A stretch of DNA of 64,000 nucleotides from contig NW_003314273.1 in the NCBI RefSeq assembly GCF_000143415.4, positions 1,784,760 through 1,848,759 on the forward strand. Direction: 5' to 3'. Below the pieces are notes generated by a model. That model made no database searches. It worked only from the letters and a program-made list of their open reading frames with translations, and was not told where the DNA came from. A program made the position numbers and the translations under genes. Source of the stretch: Selaginella moellendorffii. Its lineage: Eukaryota > Streptophyta > Lycopodiopsida > Selaginellales > Selaginellaceae. This document shows positions 1 through 13,551 of this stretch, one piece after another (within the stretch, counting starts at the first letter, position 1; every line of letters starts with the position of its first letter).

Positions 1-434
<434 letters not shown>

Positions 435-1870
435 TGCTCTTGTTGCCCTAATTTGAATTTTCTTTCACTCCCGATAAGCTCTAGCACACTGACACTTGTG
501 GCTATTCTTGGTCATCCTTTTTCAATAATCTGCCCTTAACAAGTATTTTGTTTATTAGTATAAGGGACCATAATAGTAATTATGGCATAAAAAAATTTTA
601 TCATAAAAGTATTAATGTGATTCAGTATTACACACACCTGAGATTAGAATATAAAAAAATAAATGAGTATGAATGATAAGGGCTATAAAAAATTAAGAAG
701 ATGATATTTATAATAAAAATATAGGTAGAAATAGATATATATTATCATAAAAAAAGACATTATTTAAAAAATATTTAATATATTATGATAGTTTTATTTA
801 CATGTTATTTGAAATTCATAGTGAAGGGATGAAATCCTTTTTTTGTAAGAAGAAATATTTCTTTGTATACTATATAATTAAAAATAAAATTTAGAAGTAA
901 ACTAAATATTAGAATTATATACATATAATTTAGGATTAATATGAATTTTATTTATTTATTTATTTATGATATAATATTTGTGTGTATCTCTAACAAATTT
1001 ATATAAAATTTAAGGTGTGTGTATATGTATGTGTGTAATTACTTTAATGCACTATAGCATATAATTCATCCATTCGTCCATTTGAAACTAAATTTGATCC
1101 ATCCATTCTTATATATAAATAAGGGCCAGTTAATATGCTTATTCCTATAGTACTCATAATAGTATTTATTTCACAAGAAAGTAAGATGAGCCATTATGGT
1201 TTAATATATAATTTCTAATACTACAAAGTAAATATGCTATTTTTAATAGTCTAGGATATGAATTGTTTAATAGGGATTAAATCTGATCCATCTATTCATG
1301 TATATAAACATTCATTTTTGTACTCATGGGAATCACAAACATTTTTTTGTTTTTGGATTTTGTATTATTGTCATAGCATAATTAGGTAACTTGGCAGAAA
1401 TGGATTAGTATAAAATTCAGTTCAAGCAAATCCCGAAGAGGTATGATCAAACTTTCATCATCAGCAAAGCAAACCCATACAAAGCTCACAAAGCATCCAT
1501 CAGTATGCTTCAAGTTGTGCACTGCGAAACTATCAAAACACCATATAGATAGATAAATAGATTTCTTTTTCTCCATAGAAGCGAGGTGTTAGCAAAGTAG
1601 CAAAAAGGCATGACTATCAACGTTGCTGCTAGAGGAAGTTGTTTGCAAGCAAAAACACACTGGCACATGGTGCGCTCGTGGAGGAATACTTTGACTGTGG
1701 CATAGGAGAGTCTAGATGACTCTTCATTACCTTTATTTGCAAGAAAGCATCCTAAAGTTCAACTGTATACTCACATTGTGACGAGTCTTGGTAGGGGAGC
1801 TATATTATACCCAGTACTAGCTAGACGTACCATTGACGAGTTCCTTGCTGAGTAGCGGTATAAATCAAGG
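435..1870. other. Intergenic, very AT-rich island (about 541-1380)
   Basis: No convincing gene is seen. From about 541 to 1380 the sequence is strongly AT-rich, with short TTTA runs near 948-967. An imperfect direct repeat of about 35 bp occurs at about 1089-1125 and 1278-1313 (both contain GATCCATC followed by a TATATAAA-like core). The stretch 1800-1870 is probably the promoter of the peroxidase that follows: a TATATTATA at 1801-1809 lies about 70 bp before its first ATG. Confidence 0.6.
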
Positions 1871-3030
<1,160 letters not shown>

Positions 3031-3112
3031 AAAACTGTCCCGGCCTGGTTTTGCATAAGAAAGTGATGTATACCACCTCTCTAAATAAACTTGTGAGCTC
3101 CGCTCTGCTCCG

Positions 3113-5446
3113 CTAGCTCTCTCTTGCACAGATGCCAGACATCATTACGTAGGCTGCAGCATTCTTGGTGTCATCGCCCTCCACTGCCACGAGTTCATCG
3201 AACGCACGCTTGGCTACTTGTGCGCTAGCAGCGAAGGTCGACGACGTCGTGCAAGCCGCAAGCAGTGTGGTCCATGTCACCGCATTCGGTTCCACACCCT
3301 GCGTAGCCATGGCCTCGACCACCTCCAAGGCCTCCTCCACCCGGTTTGCACGGCCCAGCATGTCAACCAGACAGTGGTAGTGCTCAATCTGGGGCTTGAC
3401 ACCGGCTCGGTCGAAATAGTACTTGCCGGTGTCAACCAGACCCGCACGGCTGCATGCGGCGAGCAGGCATGTTAGAGTGGTAGCATCGGCGACCACCCCT
3501 TCCTCCGCCATTTGCCGCAGCCACAAGGCAAGGCTTTCCGGGTTGCCTTGGCGGCTCAAGCCCGACAGCAACGCATTGAGGGTCGCGGCACCAAGTGGAG
3601 AAGCAAGCGACTCGAACAGCAGCTCACAACGGAGCATGCAACCACACTTGGCGTACAAGTCGACGACGCATGTCTCCAAACGCCGACGACTGCTCGCTCC
3701 TCCTTCTAGTAATCCCAGCCTGCAGACTTGGGCGTGGATTTGGCGGCCAGCATCGAGGGCAGCAGCACCAGCAGCGGCTTCGAGTGCTACTGCCAAGGCC
3801 CCCGCGTCCAGCGTTGCTAACTGCCACGAAAACAAGAGAGTGAGAGCTACGAGTGGCTGGCCCGCCTCCGTGTAGCCGGAGACGAGCGACGTCAAAGCAG
3901 GCAGCAGCAGATGATCGTCCTTGCCGTGCTCCAGGAGCGCCCGCCTCCACACCCGTGCCGCATCTCCCAACGCCCCACACTTGATATACATCAGCACCAA
4001 GCTATTTGCAAGCCGAGGATTACAACCAAGTGCGCTGCAGCGAACATACTGCTCCAGGGCCATGCCTGTCTCCAGCAGCGCAATGTTGCTGCTCCCCGCT
4101 CGTTTGGACGCCAGCCCGGTGACGGCCTTGAGTGCAGCCACCAGAGTGTGGGCATTGGGCTCCAGCTCCACGTCTTGGCATCTCATCCTCGCAAGGAGCT
4201 GCAGAGCCGACTCTTCGTCACCCGCATCCACAAGACCCGACATGAGACACGTCCAGGACACGATGTTTCTGCACCGCATTTGCTCGAATACCCTCGTCGC
4301 ATCCAGCAGGCTCCCACACCTGGCATACATTGCTACCAAGGAGTTGGCCACGAAGACATGACTAGATGAATCTAGCCCGGGTGCAGCAACGGCTTCCAGA
4401 AGGAGCTTGTGAATCCACATTCCTCTCTCCAGAGATGTGAGCTTGATGACGTTGTGCACACCGTCAAGGAGTTGGCCTTGTTCTTGCACTGCCATCTCCG
4501 CCACCGCCTTGAGGGCTGCTGCCAGCGTGTGAGCATTGGGGGGGCATGTCATGGCGGCCAGGACCGCGAGTGCCGATTGCTCCTCCCCGTTGTGTGTGTA
4601 GGCCGACATGAGCGACGTCCAGGTGTAAACTGTGTGGCTGGCCGCGGGGATGCTGTCGAAAGCACGCTCCGCATCACACAGGCTCCCGCATTTGGCATAA
4701 GCATCCACAAGGCTGCTGGCCAGCAGAGAGTTGGCAAGTAGTGGGCCGCTTGATGCGTGGATGGCCATGCAAATCGCTAGGCATCTCTGCTGCTGGTCCG
4801 ATTGCTTGGCTGCCAGCCCCGAGGAGGCCTTGAGCGCAACCACGAGAGCCGAGGAGTCGGGAGCACAATCGATCATGCCCAGAAGCTCCAGAGCCATGCC
4901 TTGTTCATGGTTATCAGCGTAGCACAGCATCATGCACGTCCACAGCACCACGTCCGGGTGGCGGACCCTGTCGAACACTTGACGGGCTTCCAGCAGGCTG
5001 CCATGCTTGGAGTACATGGTGATCAATGCAGTGGCGACGCGAGCCTCCGAATCCAGTCTCATGTCCCGAGCGTGCCTGTGGATGGCAAGGCCTTGGGCGC
5101 GGCTGGAGCATGCCTTGAGCGCAATGAGGAAGGTTACCCTGTCGGCTGGAATGATGCGATGGAGGAGCAAGCGCAGAGCCACGTCGGGGTGGCCGGATTG
5201 CGCGTAGGCGAGCATGAGCAGGTTCCAGGACGCGGAGGTGTGGCGGGGCATGGCGTCGAAGGTCGTGTGAGCCATGGTGGCACAACCACACCTGGCGTAC
5301 ATGCTCAGCAGCGCATTGGCAACCCGCAGGCCCGAGTCGTCCCCCGTCCTTGCAGCGTCCCCGTGCACCACTCTCCCGCGCTGCTCGTTGGCACACGCCT
5401 TGAGCGCAGCCACCAGGCCACGCACCCTCGACGCATCACTGGTCAT
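3113..5446 (-). CDS. PLS-type pentatricopeptide repeat protein
   Basis: Intronless PPR protein, presumably an organellar RNA-binding factor. Repeats carry the usual PLS signatures (VANALLSMYARCG, WTSLMSAYTHNG, VDLYAKCGCM) and run to near the C-terminus, where an E-like stretch (HYHCLVDMLGRANRVEEAL) precedes the stop. No DYW domain is present. The open frame continues upstream of 5446 to a GTG at 5560, but the first ATG is at 5446 (MTSDASRV), so that start was chosen. It leaves no obvious transit peptide, so targeting is uncertain. The ATG is only 20 bp from the divergent ATG of ALG12 at 5467, so the two 5' regions must overlap. Confidence 0.9.
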   Translation of the reverse strand: MTSDASRVRGLVAALKACANEQRGRVVHGDAARTGDDSGLRVANALLSMYARCGCATMAHTTFDAMPRHTSASWNLLMLAYAQSGHPDVALRLLLHRIIPADRVTFLIALKACSSRAQGLAIHRHARDMRLDSEARVATALITMYSKHGSLLEARQVFDRVRHPDVVLWTCMMLCYADNHEQGMALELLGMIDCAPDSSALVVALKASSGLAAKQSDQQQRCLAICMAIHASSGPLLANSLLASSLVDAYAKCGSLCDAERAFDSIPAASHTVYTWTSLMSAYTHNGEEQSALAVLAAMTCPPNAHTLAAALKAVAEMAVQEQGQLLDGVHNVIKLTSLERGMWIHKLLLEAVAAPGLDSSSHVFVANSLVAMYARCGSLLDATRVFEQMRCRNIVSWTCLMSGLVDAGDEESALQLLARMRCQDVELEPNAHTLVAALKAVTGLASKRAGSSNIALLETGMALEQYVRCSALGCNPRLANSLVLMYIKCGALGDAARVWRRALLEHGKDDHLLLPALTSLVSGYTEAGQPLVALTLLFSWQLATLDAGALAVALEAAAGAAALDAGRQIHAQVCRLGLLEGGASSRRRLETCVVDLYAKCGCMLRCELLFESLASPLGAATLNALLSGLSRQGNPESLALWLRQMAEEGVVADATTLTCLLAACSRAGLVDTGKYYFDRAGVKPQIEHYHCLVDMLGRANRVEEALEVVEAMATQGVEPNAVTWTTLLAACTTSSTFAASAQVAKRAFDELVAVEGDDTKNAAAYVMMSGICARES

Positions 5447-5466
5447 TGCGATTAGGGCAGGAGCGC

Positions 5467-7760
5467 ATGGACAAGCCGCGCACGCCGTGGCGCCGCCGGC
5501 TGCAAGGCCTGGATCTCCTCCTTGTGCCACTCGTCGCTGCCCTCCATGTCTTGATGGCACCCTACACCAAAGTGGAGGAGAGCTTCAACACACAGGCAAG
5601 CCTCGCGTTTATGGCTCTTTCTTAGCTCAATCCTCCGTCCAGGCAATGCACGACATTCTCTACCATCACTACCATCTCCAAGAGGTGAGTGAGAGCACTC
5701 GTCCAGCCACTTGAGCCTTGTCTTCCTTTCCAGTATGACCACCTGGAGTTTCCCGGCGTTGTCCCCAGGACATTCATTGGTAAGCTAGAACTCCTCTTCT
5801 TCGTTTCCAGCACACTGTGTCTTCCAGGGGCACTGGTCGTGTCGGCGTTGGCTTCGCCGTATGTCACTCTGTTCAAGCTGCTTGGCCTCCCCAAGCTCTA
5901 CTCCCTCTGCGCCGGTGAGCACATAGAGCTGCTTTCTTTGCCAAGCTCACGTCCTCGCTCGCTAGTTCGTCTCGTGCTCGCCAGCATCGTTTTGGGAAGC
6001 ATGTCCCTCATGCGTCGTGCCATCAGCAACGAGTTTGGGAGCACGGTCGCAAAGGCGTTTACAGTTATCACAGCAGTGCAATTCCACCTCTTGTTCTATT
6101 GTTCGCGGCCACTTCCCAACGTCTTTGCTCTCGCCTGCGGTACGTCCCAGTCGTTTTCATGTGCTGAGCCTCATTCTTGCAGTCAATGTGGCCTATTATT
6201 TCTGGATCCGAGGCAAGCCGAGGGAAACACTGATCTCTCTGGTAAGTCGAACCATTATCCTTAACCTGTCAAGCTTTTCTATCCAGGTCTTCGGTATGGT
6301 GGTCTTCCGATGTGACATAATACTTCTGGCTGCTCCGATTGGATTGAGCTTTTTCATTGTGAGTCCGTGGATCTTATGACCGAGTGTTGTTCCTCATGCA
6401 TGCGGCTGCTGTTATGACAGACAAGATCCGTGACTGTGGCAGATGCGCTCAAGTGGTGCATCCCCGCAGCCATTGTAAGTGCTGGTACGAGCATAACTGG
6501 GCTTCCTGTGGGCGAGGCTGACGGGGGACTGGCCTTGCAGGCTTAACGTTCGCGGTGGACTCCATCCTGTGGAGACGATGGGTGTGGCCCGAGTGGGAAG
6601 TCTTTTGGTTTAATTCCGTTTTGAACCGCAGTTCCGAGTGGGGTGTCTCTCCCTTCCACTGGTATTTCTCTTCTGCGCTTCCACGAGCTATGCTGGCTGC
6701 TTATCCATTGTCATTTGTAAGCTTGATGACAAGCTTGGATTATCTCACCTATTCGTCACCTGCATCGCATGCAGGTGGGATTGGCTCTGGACAGGAGAAT
6801 TCGGAGGCTTGCGCTTCCAGTATACGGCTTTGTCATCCTTTATTCCAAGCTTCCTCATAAGGTTTGTCCTGTATATCCTCGAGCTGGACTGACACATGCT
6901 TGTCACGCAGGAACTGCGCTTCATTCTGTTTGCTGTACCAATGCTTAACCTGGCCGCTGCGGCAGCCATAGCACGCATGTAAGTAGCTGTTTCAACTGTC
7001 AAAGCGCTGCCTACACTCGACATACAGATATAACAATCGTCGTAAACGACTCTGGTCCCTTTTCTACAATGCCAGCCTTGTTCTCTTGACTGCAAGGTGA
7101 GCATTGCGCTTGATTTCAAGGTGGTCGCGACTAATAGCAGGGAAGAAACACAGCTTCTCGTTTGCTTTGCTGTCGGCAGTTGCATCGTACAGAAATTATC
7201 CTGGCGGCCAAGCTATGGCACTGCTTCATGATCTAGGTTCGTCAATCCACTTGTAACTCACTTCCAACCCTGGCGAAACCCAGATACTGGCGGCCAAGAG
7301 GCTCGCAGGTCTGTCCATATCGATGTTCTTCCGGCAATGACGGGTGTCTCACGCTTCTGCGAGAGAGGACCGCCATGGAGGTAAGATTGCAGATCAACTT
7401 CTGCCTGTCTGTATACCTCAATGTGCGATCGCATTTGCAGTTATTCCAAGCGAGAAGGATTAACGCCCCGCGAGCTGCGTGAGAGCAACTTCACGTACCT
7501 TGTGAGGTAAAGTGAAGGAAGGTGGTGTCCAGTGGAATGACTCGTTTGCTGCTACAGCGCACAGGCAAATGTCGCTGGATTCGAGCGCGTGTTTGCAGTG
7601 GAGGGGTTCTCGAGGATAGCCTTGCAGCCTTCATCCTTTCCGCCTCTGATAAGACTGGTGAGTGAACTGATTGTTTTGCGCTACCGTACACAGACAAAAG
7701 GGATTGTCTCCACTCCAGGTGAGCGAGCCCCAGGTGTACGTTCACGTTCGAAGCAGATAA
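5467..7760 (+). CDS. ALG12: Dolichyl-P-Man alpha-1,6-mannosyltransferase ALG12 (GT22)
   Basis: ER multi-membrane mannosyltransferase that adds the eighth mannose to the lipid-linked N-glycan precursor. Seventeen short exons (first 5467-5595, last 7701-7760) join in phase to about 492 aa, close to the human enzyme's length. Conserved blocks appear in order: [11 protein letters not shown] with the acidic loop of GT22 enzymes, [49 protein letters not shown], the PHKELRF motif split by an intron, [22 protein letters not shown] and the ending SEPQVYVHV. Introns are about 40-70 bp. The first intron uses a GC donor (cag/gcaagc at 5596). The gene is head-to-head with the PPR gene and is followed 87 bp later by the NNF1-like gene. 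Confidence 0.95.
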
Positions 7761-7847
7761 TGTGGAGTCATTTGAACTTTTGTCCCTTTGGCGGGAAGCT
7801 GGTGTTTAGAGAGAGAGAGAGAGGGGAGAGAATCTAGGGCTTGAGAA

Positions 7848-8769
7848 ATGGAGAATGGCGCCCCACAGCTCAAGCGGGCGAGGAGGGAGGCTTGTGAGCG
7901 CTTCAGCAAGCTCCAGCAAGCCTTCTCCATGGCTGTGCACTGTCTGCTTACATCCTGCTCCCGCCAGGTGGAGCTAGCGCATAGGACTTTCTTGTTTTAA
8001 CCCTGTCATTTGGGGCAGGAGTTTCTGGAGCATTTCGATTTCCTGGAGCCGGAAATGCAGGGCCACACCTACGAGCTCTACACGGAAGTAAGTAGAGGCT
8101 GCTCCCCATTTTCAACCATGTTTCTTACTCTGCCCGCTTCTCAAAGGTTGTGGCAGCTGTGCACAGAGCTTCGAAGGTATGTTTTAATTCCTTGAGCCCG
8201 GCGAGTGTTTACTCCTTTCCTTGCTTCTTCTTCTTTTTCAAGAGTGAGTTCGACACCATTTGCAAGGAGATGAAGGTAATCTAGTGCGTGCCTGCGGGTC
8301 TCTGATCAACTGTTTTGCGTTCCAGCTTAAATCTGTTCTTGCTGGCATTGACAAGAAAATTGCTCGTGCTGCCAAGAGGTACTCTACCGAGAGAGAGAGA
8401 GAGAAGAGAGAGGGTAATTGCTGTTTCCAGGACAAACGATGATCTAGGGGAGAAGAGATTTACACCTCCAAGTCTCATGGTTGTAAGTGGAGCGCTTGAC
8501 GTGAAACAATCAGAAGTTGAAGAATTAAAGCGCCTTCTTATTGAGGTAGCATGGCCTTGTACCTGTGTGAGAATCAAAAGCACCGGCTCTCTTGCAGGAA
8601 GAAGAGCACAAGTCTCAGCTGTGTGCCCGCATCGACGGTATGCGGGCTGAAATCGAAGCCATGGAAGGCGATGGTCTGCATGTTCCCGGGAATGTAAGTG
8701 ATGCATAACATCCTGATTTCGAGTAATCTGTTTTGGATGCAGTTGAGGCTACCTCTCTTGAGATCGTGA
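7848..8769 (+). CDS. Kinetochore NNF1/PMF1-like protein (MIS12 complex)
   Basis: Likely subunit of the MIS12 kinetochore complex that links centromeric chromatin to the NDC80 complex. Eight small exons (7848-7967, 8019-8087, 8147-8176, 8243-8275, 8326-8378, 8431-8545, 8598-8693, 8743-8769) join in phase to about 180 aa, near the size of human PMF1. The helical N-terminal half (RFSKLQQAF, then QEFLEHFDFLEPEMQG, LYTEVVAAVHRASKSEFD, VLAGIDKK) aligns by eye with PMF1/Nnf1. The C-terminal part is coiled-coil-like (EVEELKRLLIEEEEHKSQL). GA-rich microsatellites lie just before the start (about 7810-7835) and in the fifth intron (about 8391-8415). The last exon is tiny and could be modelled otherwise. 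Assignment is by remote similarity. Confidence 0.68.
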
Positions 8770-8876
8770 AGCCCTGAAGTGTATGTAGCGTAAAATCCTT
8801 CATTGCTCGTATTCTTTTTCATCTAGAAATACAAGTTTGTGTACTGGCTGAAATCAGGAACTTGTGCGTTCTCCAT

Positions 8877-10430
8877 TCAGGAGGGCGATGGCGATGCGTG
8901 GGCAGACATGTCAACCGGGTACCTGTGCAGGCAATCCAGCCAGGGGTTCCTGTACGGCTTGTCAAGGTTCCTGGTGGCCCTCCACACGACACTGTTGCAC
9001 TTGAATCCAGAGCCAAAAGCTATCTGCCACACTCGGTCGCCCCGCCTGATTCTCTCCTTGGCTTCGGAGTAGGCAAGCTCGTACCACAGCGAGCTGCTGG
9101 ACGTGTTGCCAAACCTGTGGAGAGTCATCCTTGCAGGCTCCATATGCCAGCTTCCCAGCTGCAAGTTCTTCTGGATCTCGTCCAGGACGCCCCGACCTCC
9201 AGCGTGGATGCAAAAGTGCTCGAATGCCAGCTTGAAGTCCGGAATGTAAGGCTTGACGTGCTTCATGTGGAGGATCCTTCGAGCCACGAGATGAGCCACG
9301 AAGATTGCCTGCTCCGAGATGGGAAGGACCAAGGGACCCAAGGTGCTGATGTTGGTCTTGAGAGCTTCGCCGGCAACAGCCATGAGGTTTTTGGACAGCG
9401 ATACCCCTCGCAAGCCGAGCTCGTCTTCCCTCTGCTCCACGCATCCAAACGACTTGTCGTCGGCCCCCTTGTGCGTCCTCACCGAATGAACCAGCTCGTA
9501 CTTTGCACGGTGGCGGTCCCTTGTCCGGTTTGTGAGCAGAATTGCAGCGCCACCGATGCGAAACAAGCAGTTGGTGACGAGCATGGAGCGGTCGTTTCCC
9601 ACGTACCAGTTCTGGGTGATGTTCTCGGTGCTGACGATGAGCGCACACGAGTTGGGGTGAACTCGGAGCAGGTCCTTGGCGAGGTCGACGGAGATGAGGC
9701 CCGCACTGCATCCCATTCCGGCCAGGTTGAAGCTCTTGATGTTCCCGCGGAGCTTGTAGTGGTTGACGATCATAGCGGAGAGGGAGGGCGTTGGATTGAA
9801 GAGGCTGCAGTTGACGATGAGCATCCCAATGTCCTTGGGCTTGACGTGGGTCTTGTCCAGCACCTCGTCAATGGCTCCAAACATGACTTGCTCTGCCTCC
9901 CTTCTCGCCTGCCTCATACTCGGCTCGGTGCCAGGCTCGTCAAAAACAAATGCGGGCACGTACGTCTCGGGCCCCAGGCCCGAGCGCCACACCACCTTCT
10001 TCTGGAACTCGAGGCTGGCGTCGTTGAACTTGCCAGACTTGGCAGCAAAGTCCTCAAGCACCTCCATGGAGCACTTGTACCTGTCGTCGGGCTTGTAGCA
10101 GGCGAAGTCCAGGAGGTAGACTCTCCGGGGGCGAGCCATGAAGTAGACGGTGGCCAGGAAGACGAAGGCAGCGGAGCAGAAGAGCACGTTGATGAGGTTG
10201 AGGTGGAGGCTCTCCCACAGCAGCCATATGTGCTCTCGCCTCCCCACCCGTCCAATCTCGGCGGCGGCGGCCACCAAGAGCGGGAGCAAAGCCAGGTACA
10301 TGAAATGCTTGAGCGCGTAGTGGTATCCCAGCTTGACATACTTGAGACTGACCGACTGCAAAAAGTCTGGGATCACCAAATGCTGCTGGATCCTGATTGC
10401 CACGCTCTTGCAACTATCATCGCCCGCCAT
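8877..10430 (-). CDS. 3-ketoacyl-CoA synthase (FAE1/KCS family)
   Basis: Condensing enzyme of the ER fatty-acid elongase, joining malonyl-CoA to acyl-CoA to make very-long-chain acyl chains for waxes, suberin and sphingolipids. Intronless, 517 aa, the usual KCS length. Two hydrophobic N-terminal segments (about residues 42-60 and 78-98) anchor it in the ER. The catalytic triad is visible: Cys241 in [11 protein letters not shown], His409 in CIHAGGR and Asn442 in [10 protein letters not shown]; the conserved RTHKGADDK is at 318-326. The whole FAE1 condensing core is present, so it should be active. Chain-length preference cannot be read. A long open frame on the opposite strand is only a shadow. 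Confidence 0.97.
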   Translation of the reverse strand: MAGDDSCKSVAIRIQQHLVIPDFLQSVSLKYVKLGYHYALKHFMYLALLPLLVAAAAEIGRVGRREHIWLLWESLHLNLINVLFCSAAFVFLATVYFMARPRRVYLLDFACYKPDDRYKCSMEVLEDFAAKSGKFNDASLEFQKKVVWRSGLGPETYVPAFVFDEPGTEPSMRQARREAEQVMFGAIDEVLDKTHVKPKDIGMLIVNCSLFNPTPSLSAMIVNHYKLRGNIKSFNLAGMGCSAGLISVDLAKDLLRVHPNSCALIVSTENITQNWYVGNDRSMLVTNCLFRIGGAAILLTNRTRDRHRAKYELVHSVRTHKGADDKSFGCVEQREDELGLRGVSLSKNLMAVAGEALKTNISTLGPLVLPISEQAIFVAHLVARRILHMKHVKPYIPDFKLAFEHFCIHAGGRGVLDEIQKNLQLGSWHMEPARMTLHRFGNTSSSSLWYELAYSEAKERIRRGDRVWQIAFGSGFKCNSVVWRATRNLDKPYRNPWLDCLHRYPVDMSAHASPSPS

Positions 10431-11008
10431 GCCTCGACTCTCGGGGAGCTGCTAAGAACTTAGCAGGGAGCGAAATAGGGTGCTACGAGCGGTGCACGGG
10501 AGGGAGCACGCCGCGCCGCTCAACCGCTGCTCTCAAGGGAGATCCGATTCTCTCCTCTATCACGCTTTAGGTGAAGCCGTCGTAGTCCTCCTTCCCGTGA
10601 CGAGGCCGTGTTCGAGCGGATTCATATGCCTAGGGGCCTCGGCCAGTGGGGCGCGCCAGCCACTATATTTGTGCCCCTCCCGCCAAAACTCCTCCCGAGT
10701 CGCCTCCCACTTGCTCGTTTCGTTTTCTAGTTAATCACAACAATTATGGCAGCAATGACGCCCGGCTGCCACGTTGACTTGGAGAAAAGATCACACCGCA
10801 CGAGAGATTCCTGACACCCAGGTTTTATAGTGCATTGACCCCCACTGTTGACCAGGCCGCCCATGTCAACAAGTCGTCTGGCTTGCTTTGCGCAATGCCT
10901 CTCACTCACTCGACTCAGCAAAACGGCTGGCCTTTGTTTTTTACCTCCCTTTATAAAGCCCAGCCATCCATCGCATCGGTCATCAACACCGCCAGGCCCT
11001 TCGCCTGC
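10431..11008. other. Intergenic: KCS promoter side and 3' flank of the folate transporter
   Basis: No gene is seen. It lies upstream of the KCS start and downstream of the folate transporter stop; both genes are on the minus strand. A minus-strand AAATATAG near 10663-10670, about 230 bp before the KCS ATG, is a possible TATA element in otherwise GC-rich DNA. Confidence 0.4.
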
Positions 11009-13112
11009 CTACTCGCGCTTGGCCTCCTCCATGTCATTCAAAGCCTTCTCGGCCCTGTCCACTGCGTCTGGCAGCTGGCTCTCGGGCGGAAGCAGCCCCA
11101 GGAATGGCAGCGGAAGTAGCGACGACAGGTTGGTCACCAGTACTAACACGGCCAGATTGTCAAAATTGTGGCTTGACACGCCCAATAACTGTGTCAAGCC
11201 CGCACCCATGAGCCCCCCAAGCACCCCCGCGCCATTGCTGATAGACATGAGCGTTGCAAACAGCGTGGCTTCTACACCTGGCGGGCATAACTTGGCTGCC
11301 AGAACCAAGACTGGCATGAAAGAAACCTGTGGTACAACCAACACACAAAGAGTTAGCTCTTTCCCTCGGCTGGCACACATACAACTGTATGTATTTATTA
11401 TGCACCTGGCCAAGGACGGTGAGCACTAACGAGTCCCCCATGGAAAACCATTCATCGCTAATGCCCAAACTGCGATTCCAACCGTTGACAAGCATCAACT
11501 GCAGGCGTGCACGTCCGTCATCATCCGTGAATTGAAAACGCAAATCTAGATTTCTAGTTATCACCTGCGTGCAACCCAATCCAACTCCCAGTAGCGTGGT
11601 CCAAAAGAACATTCTCCTGAGCGGCACATGCTTCAGCAAGCTGTTGTATACGCCCACTCCAGCAAGAGAAGCCATCGCAGTTATGAGCCTCACCCGCCCA
11701 AGGAACTCCGGTCCAAAACCCAGCTTGTTTGTTCTGCAAAACATGTTGGTTAAACTAGTCGAGCAACACAAGCAGCTTACGTGAAGTAGAACATGGCGGT
11801 GTCGGAAGATGGGGTGGCCTGCCACAGAAATATAAACAGCGTGGGGAGAAAGATTGTTGGCTCCCGAACAGTCCTCCACAAACGCAAGCTTTGCTTCTTC
11901 GCGGATTGGAAGACACCATCTGATCGAAAGTCCACTCTGAGATCATCAGCTGTACCGGACGCTTGGATATTCCAAGCGGGCTCTTCCTGTACAAGCCCGG
12001 CAACGGCTGACGTGATAAGTGGAAGAAGAGATGTGACGCCGAAAACAAACCTGCCTCTTTGGGATCAGACTGGAACGTGAAGCATGTTTAACCGTACCTC
12101 ACACCATAAGTCTGAACAAAATAGCCACTGAAGTATGCACTGATAATGCCCCCAGCTGCCGAAGATCCCCAGCAGAGCGACTGAAGCGATCCAGACGTAT
12201 CTTGCGATTCACCCCGTGCCCTCTCAACAACCATTGAGTCGACCACCTTGAAATTAGTATAGTTAGTTCTTCTCCTTACAACATCTGAGGCGCCACTTAC
12301 AACATCTGAGAAAGCCACGGATAGAGAACTAAGGAAAATCATGGCCACGGCACCATACTTATCGGTTACAAGCGCGGACAACGATCCCCACGAAACCGCT
12401 CCAAGAAGTCCGCAAAGTACAAGATATGATCGTCGCCTGTAACCAAACAGAGGGAGCCCGTCGCTGGCACGAGGAAGCACTGAAAGAATTAGTACTGAAG
12501 CGAAGCTGGTGCGATGATGGATCCCGCAAACCTTATAAAGCCATAGAGAGGCTTGACGAGCCACGGGAAAGCAGAGAATCCAGATAGAATAGCTGTCTGA
12601 TCAACGAGACGAGGTTAACGAAAAGGAAACGAGACTGGCGGACTAACCTCTGCTGGATCGAGATGAAGATCATCCTTTAGGAAGAAACTGACAGCAAGCC
12701 TGGAAAGTCCGAGAATGCCTTGGACAAAGTAGACCATGGTTATGGCAACTATGTCTGGAGAGAATTCCACTCCTAGAATGTGCTGCGACGCCTTGGTCTT
12801 GACAAGAGAGCTCCAGCGCCTGATTTCGCTCCCTAAGGAGCTCATGGCTGGCGGCTGCTCGGGAATGGAAGCGTGGTTGCCTTCCTCCTCTGGGGACAAA
12901 GATTGGAGTGTAAACAAAGAAGCACACACACACGTACCACCGTTGACGTGTTGCATTTCGATGGTCCGATGCTTGTGATGATCTTGCTCCATTCTCCTGG
13001 CTGCACATACGATGACCCGCTGTACTCTTGCCGGCCTAGCTCGCACTCTCCGCCATGGCCTCTCAACCCTAACCCTAGAGCAGTAGCTGGGCGTGGCTAC
13101 CACGGCTGCCAT
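11009..13112 (-). CDS. Chloroplast folate-biopterin transporter (BT1/FBT family)
   Basis: Predicted chloroplast-envelope transporter of the folate-biopterin family within the major facilitator superfamily, moving folates or pterins. Eight exons: 13112-12938, 12889-12648, 12596-12542, 12479-12301, 12246-12098, 12050-11781, 11733-11406, 11327-11009. The N-terminus from ATG 13112 is rich in Arg, Ser and Ala, as in a plastid transit peptide. Hydrophobic helices follow, with recognisable family blocks: [51 protein letters not shown] and [15 protein letters not shown] near the C-terminus. For exon 6, the acceptor at 12051 (gaggcag) was chosen because it restores the family sequence. The start lies 107 bp from a possible small divergent gene. 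Confidence 0.9.
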
Positions 13113-13219
13113 AGCGCGCCAACACCTTGCGTTTTCGCGTTTTATGCGCCCAGGAATCGAGCCAGGGCTGTTCTTCCTTTTAAAAACACAACCTAAATAA
13201 CCGCCAACCGGGGAGGAGG

Positions 13220-13465
13220 ATGGAGCCAGAGGTGGCCAAGGCCGAGGGGCCGGACATGGGCAGCGCGGTGGACAAGGCCGAGCGGGCAGCGGAGGTGGCA
13301 TCGGGCTCCAAGGGCATTGCGGAGGGGCTGGAGCGAGGCAAAGCGTCGGAGAAGTTGCTGGAAGAGGACAGCCGCTTCGCAAGGGTGGCTCGCAGCGAGA
13401 TTGGATTGCACGGTGCTGGCTGCCAACGACAAGGCGCTCGAGGACAAACTGGTCAAAAACGATAG
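13220..13465 (+). CDS. Possible small acidic/Ala-rich protein, unrecognised
   Basis: An ATG-started 81-codon frame begins [20 protein letters not shown], divergent from the folate transporter. Its first 60 or so residues are helical and charged, with biased codon use that looks protein-like. Near 13405 the adjacent frame becomes the more protein-like one ([15 protein letters not shown], ending at about 13496), which suggests a small intron or a frameshift. No family is recognised. It could also be 5' flanking sequence of the folate transporter read by chance. Confidence 0.3.
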   Translation: MEPEVAKAEGPDMGSAVDKAERAAEVASGSKGIAEGLERGKASEKLLEEDSRFARVARSEIGLHGAGCQRQGARGQTGQKR

Positions 13466-13551
13466 TTTTTCTGGAGCATCAAACACACGGGCTTGAGCAT
13501 CCATCAACTCGGGCCTTCGTGTACATGGACAACTTCTTTTCAGTAACATCT

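Noticed and set aside
1382-1576. 64-codon open frame on the minus strand
   Set aside because: AT-rich, hydrophobic, without family similarity; no splice partners seen.
5447-5560. N-terminal extension of the PPR protein to 5560
   Set aside because: The extension starts with GTG, not ATG, and overlaps ALG12 exon 1, which is strongly supported.
8862-10463. 533-codon open frame on the plus strand
   Set aside because: Exactly antisense to the intact KCS gene, whose GC-rich codons leave the other strand open.
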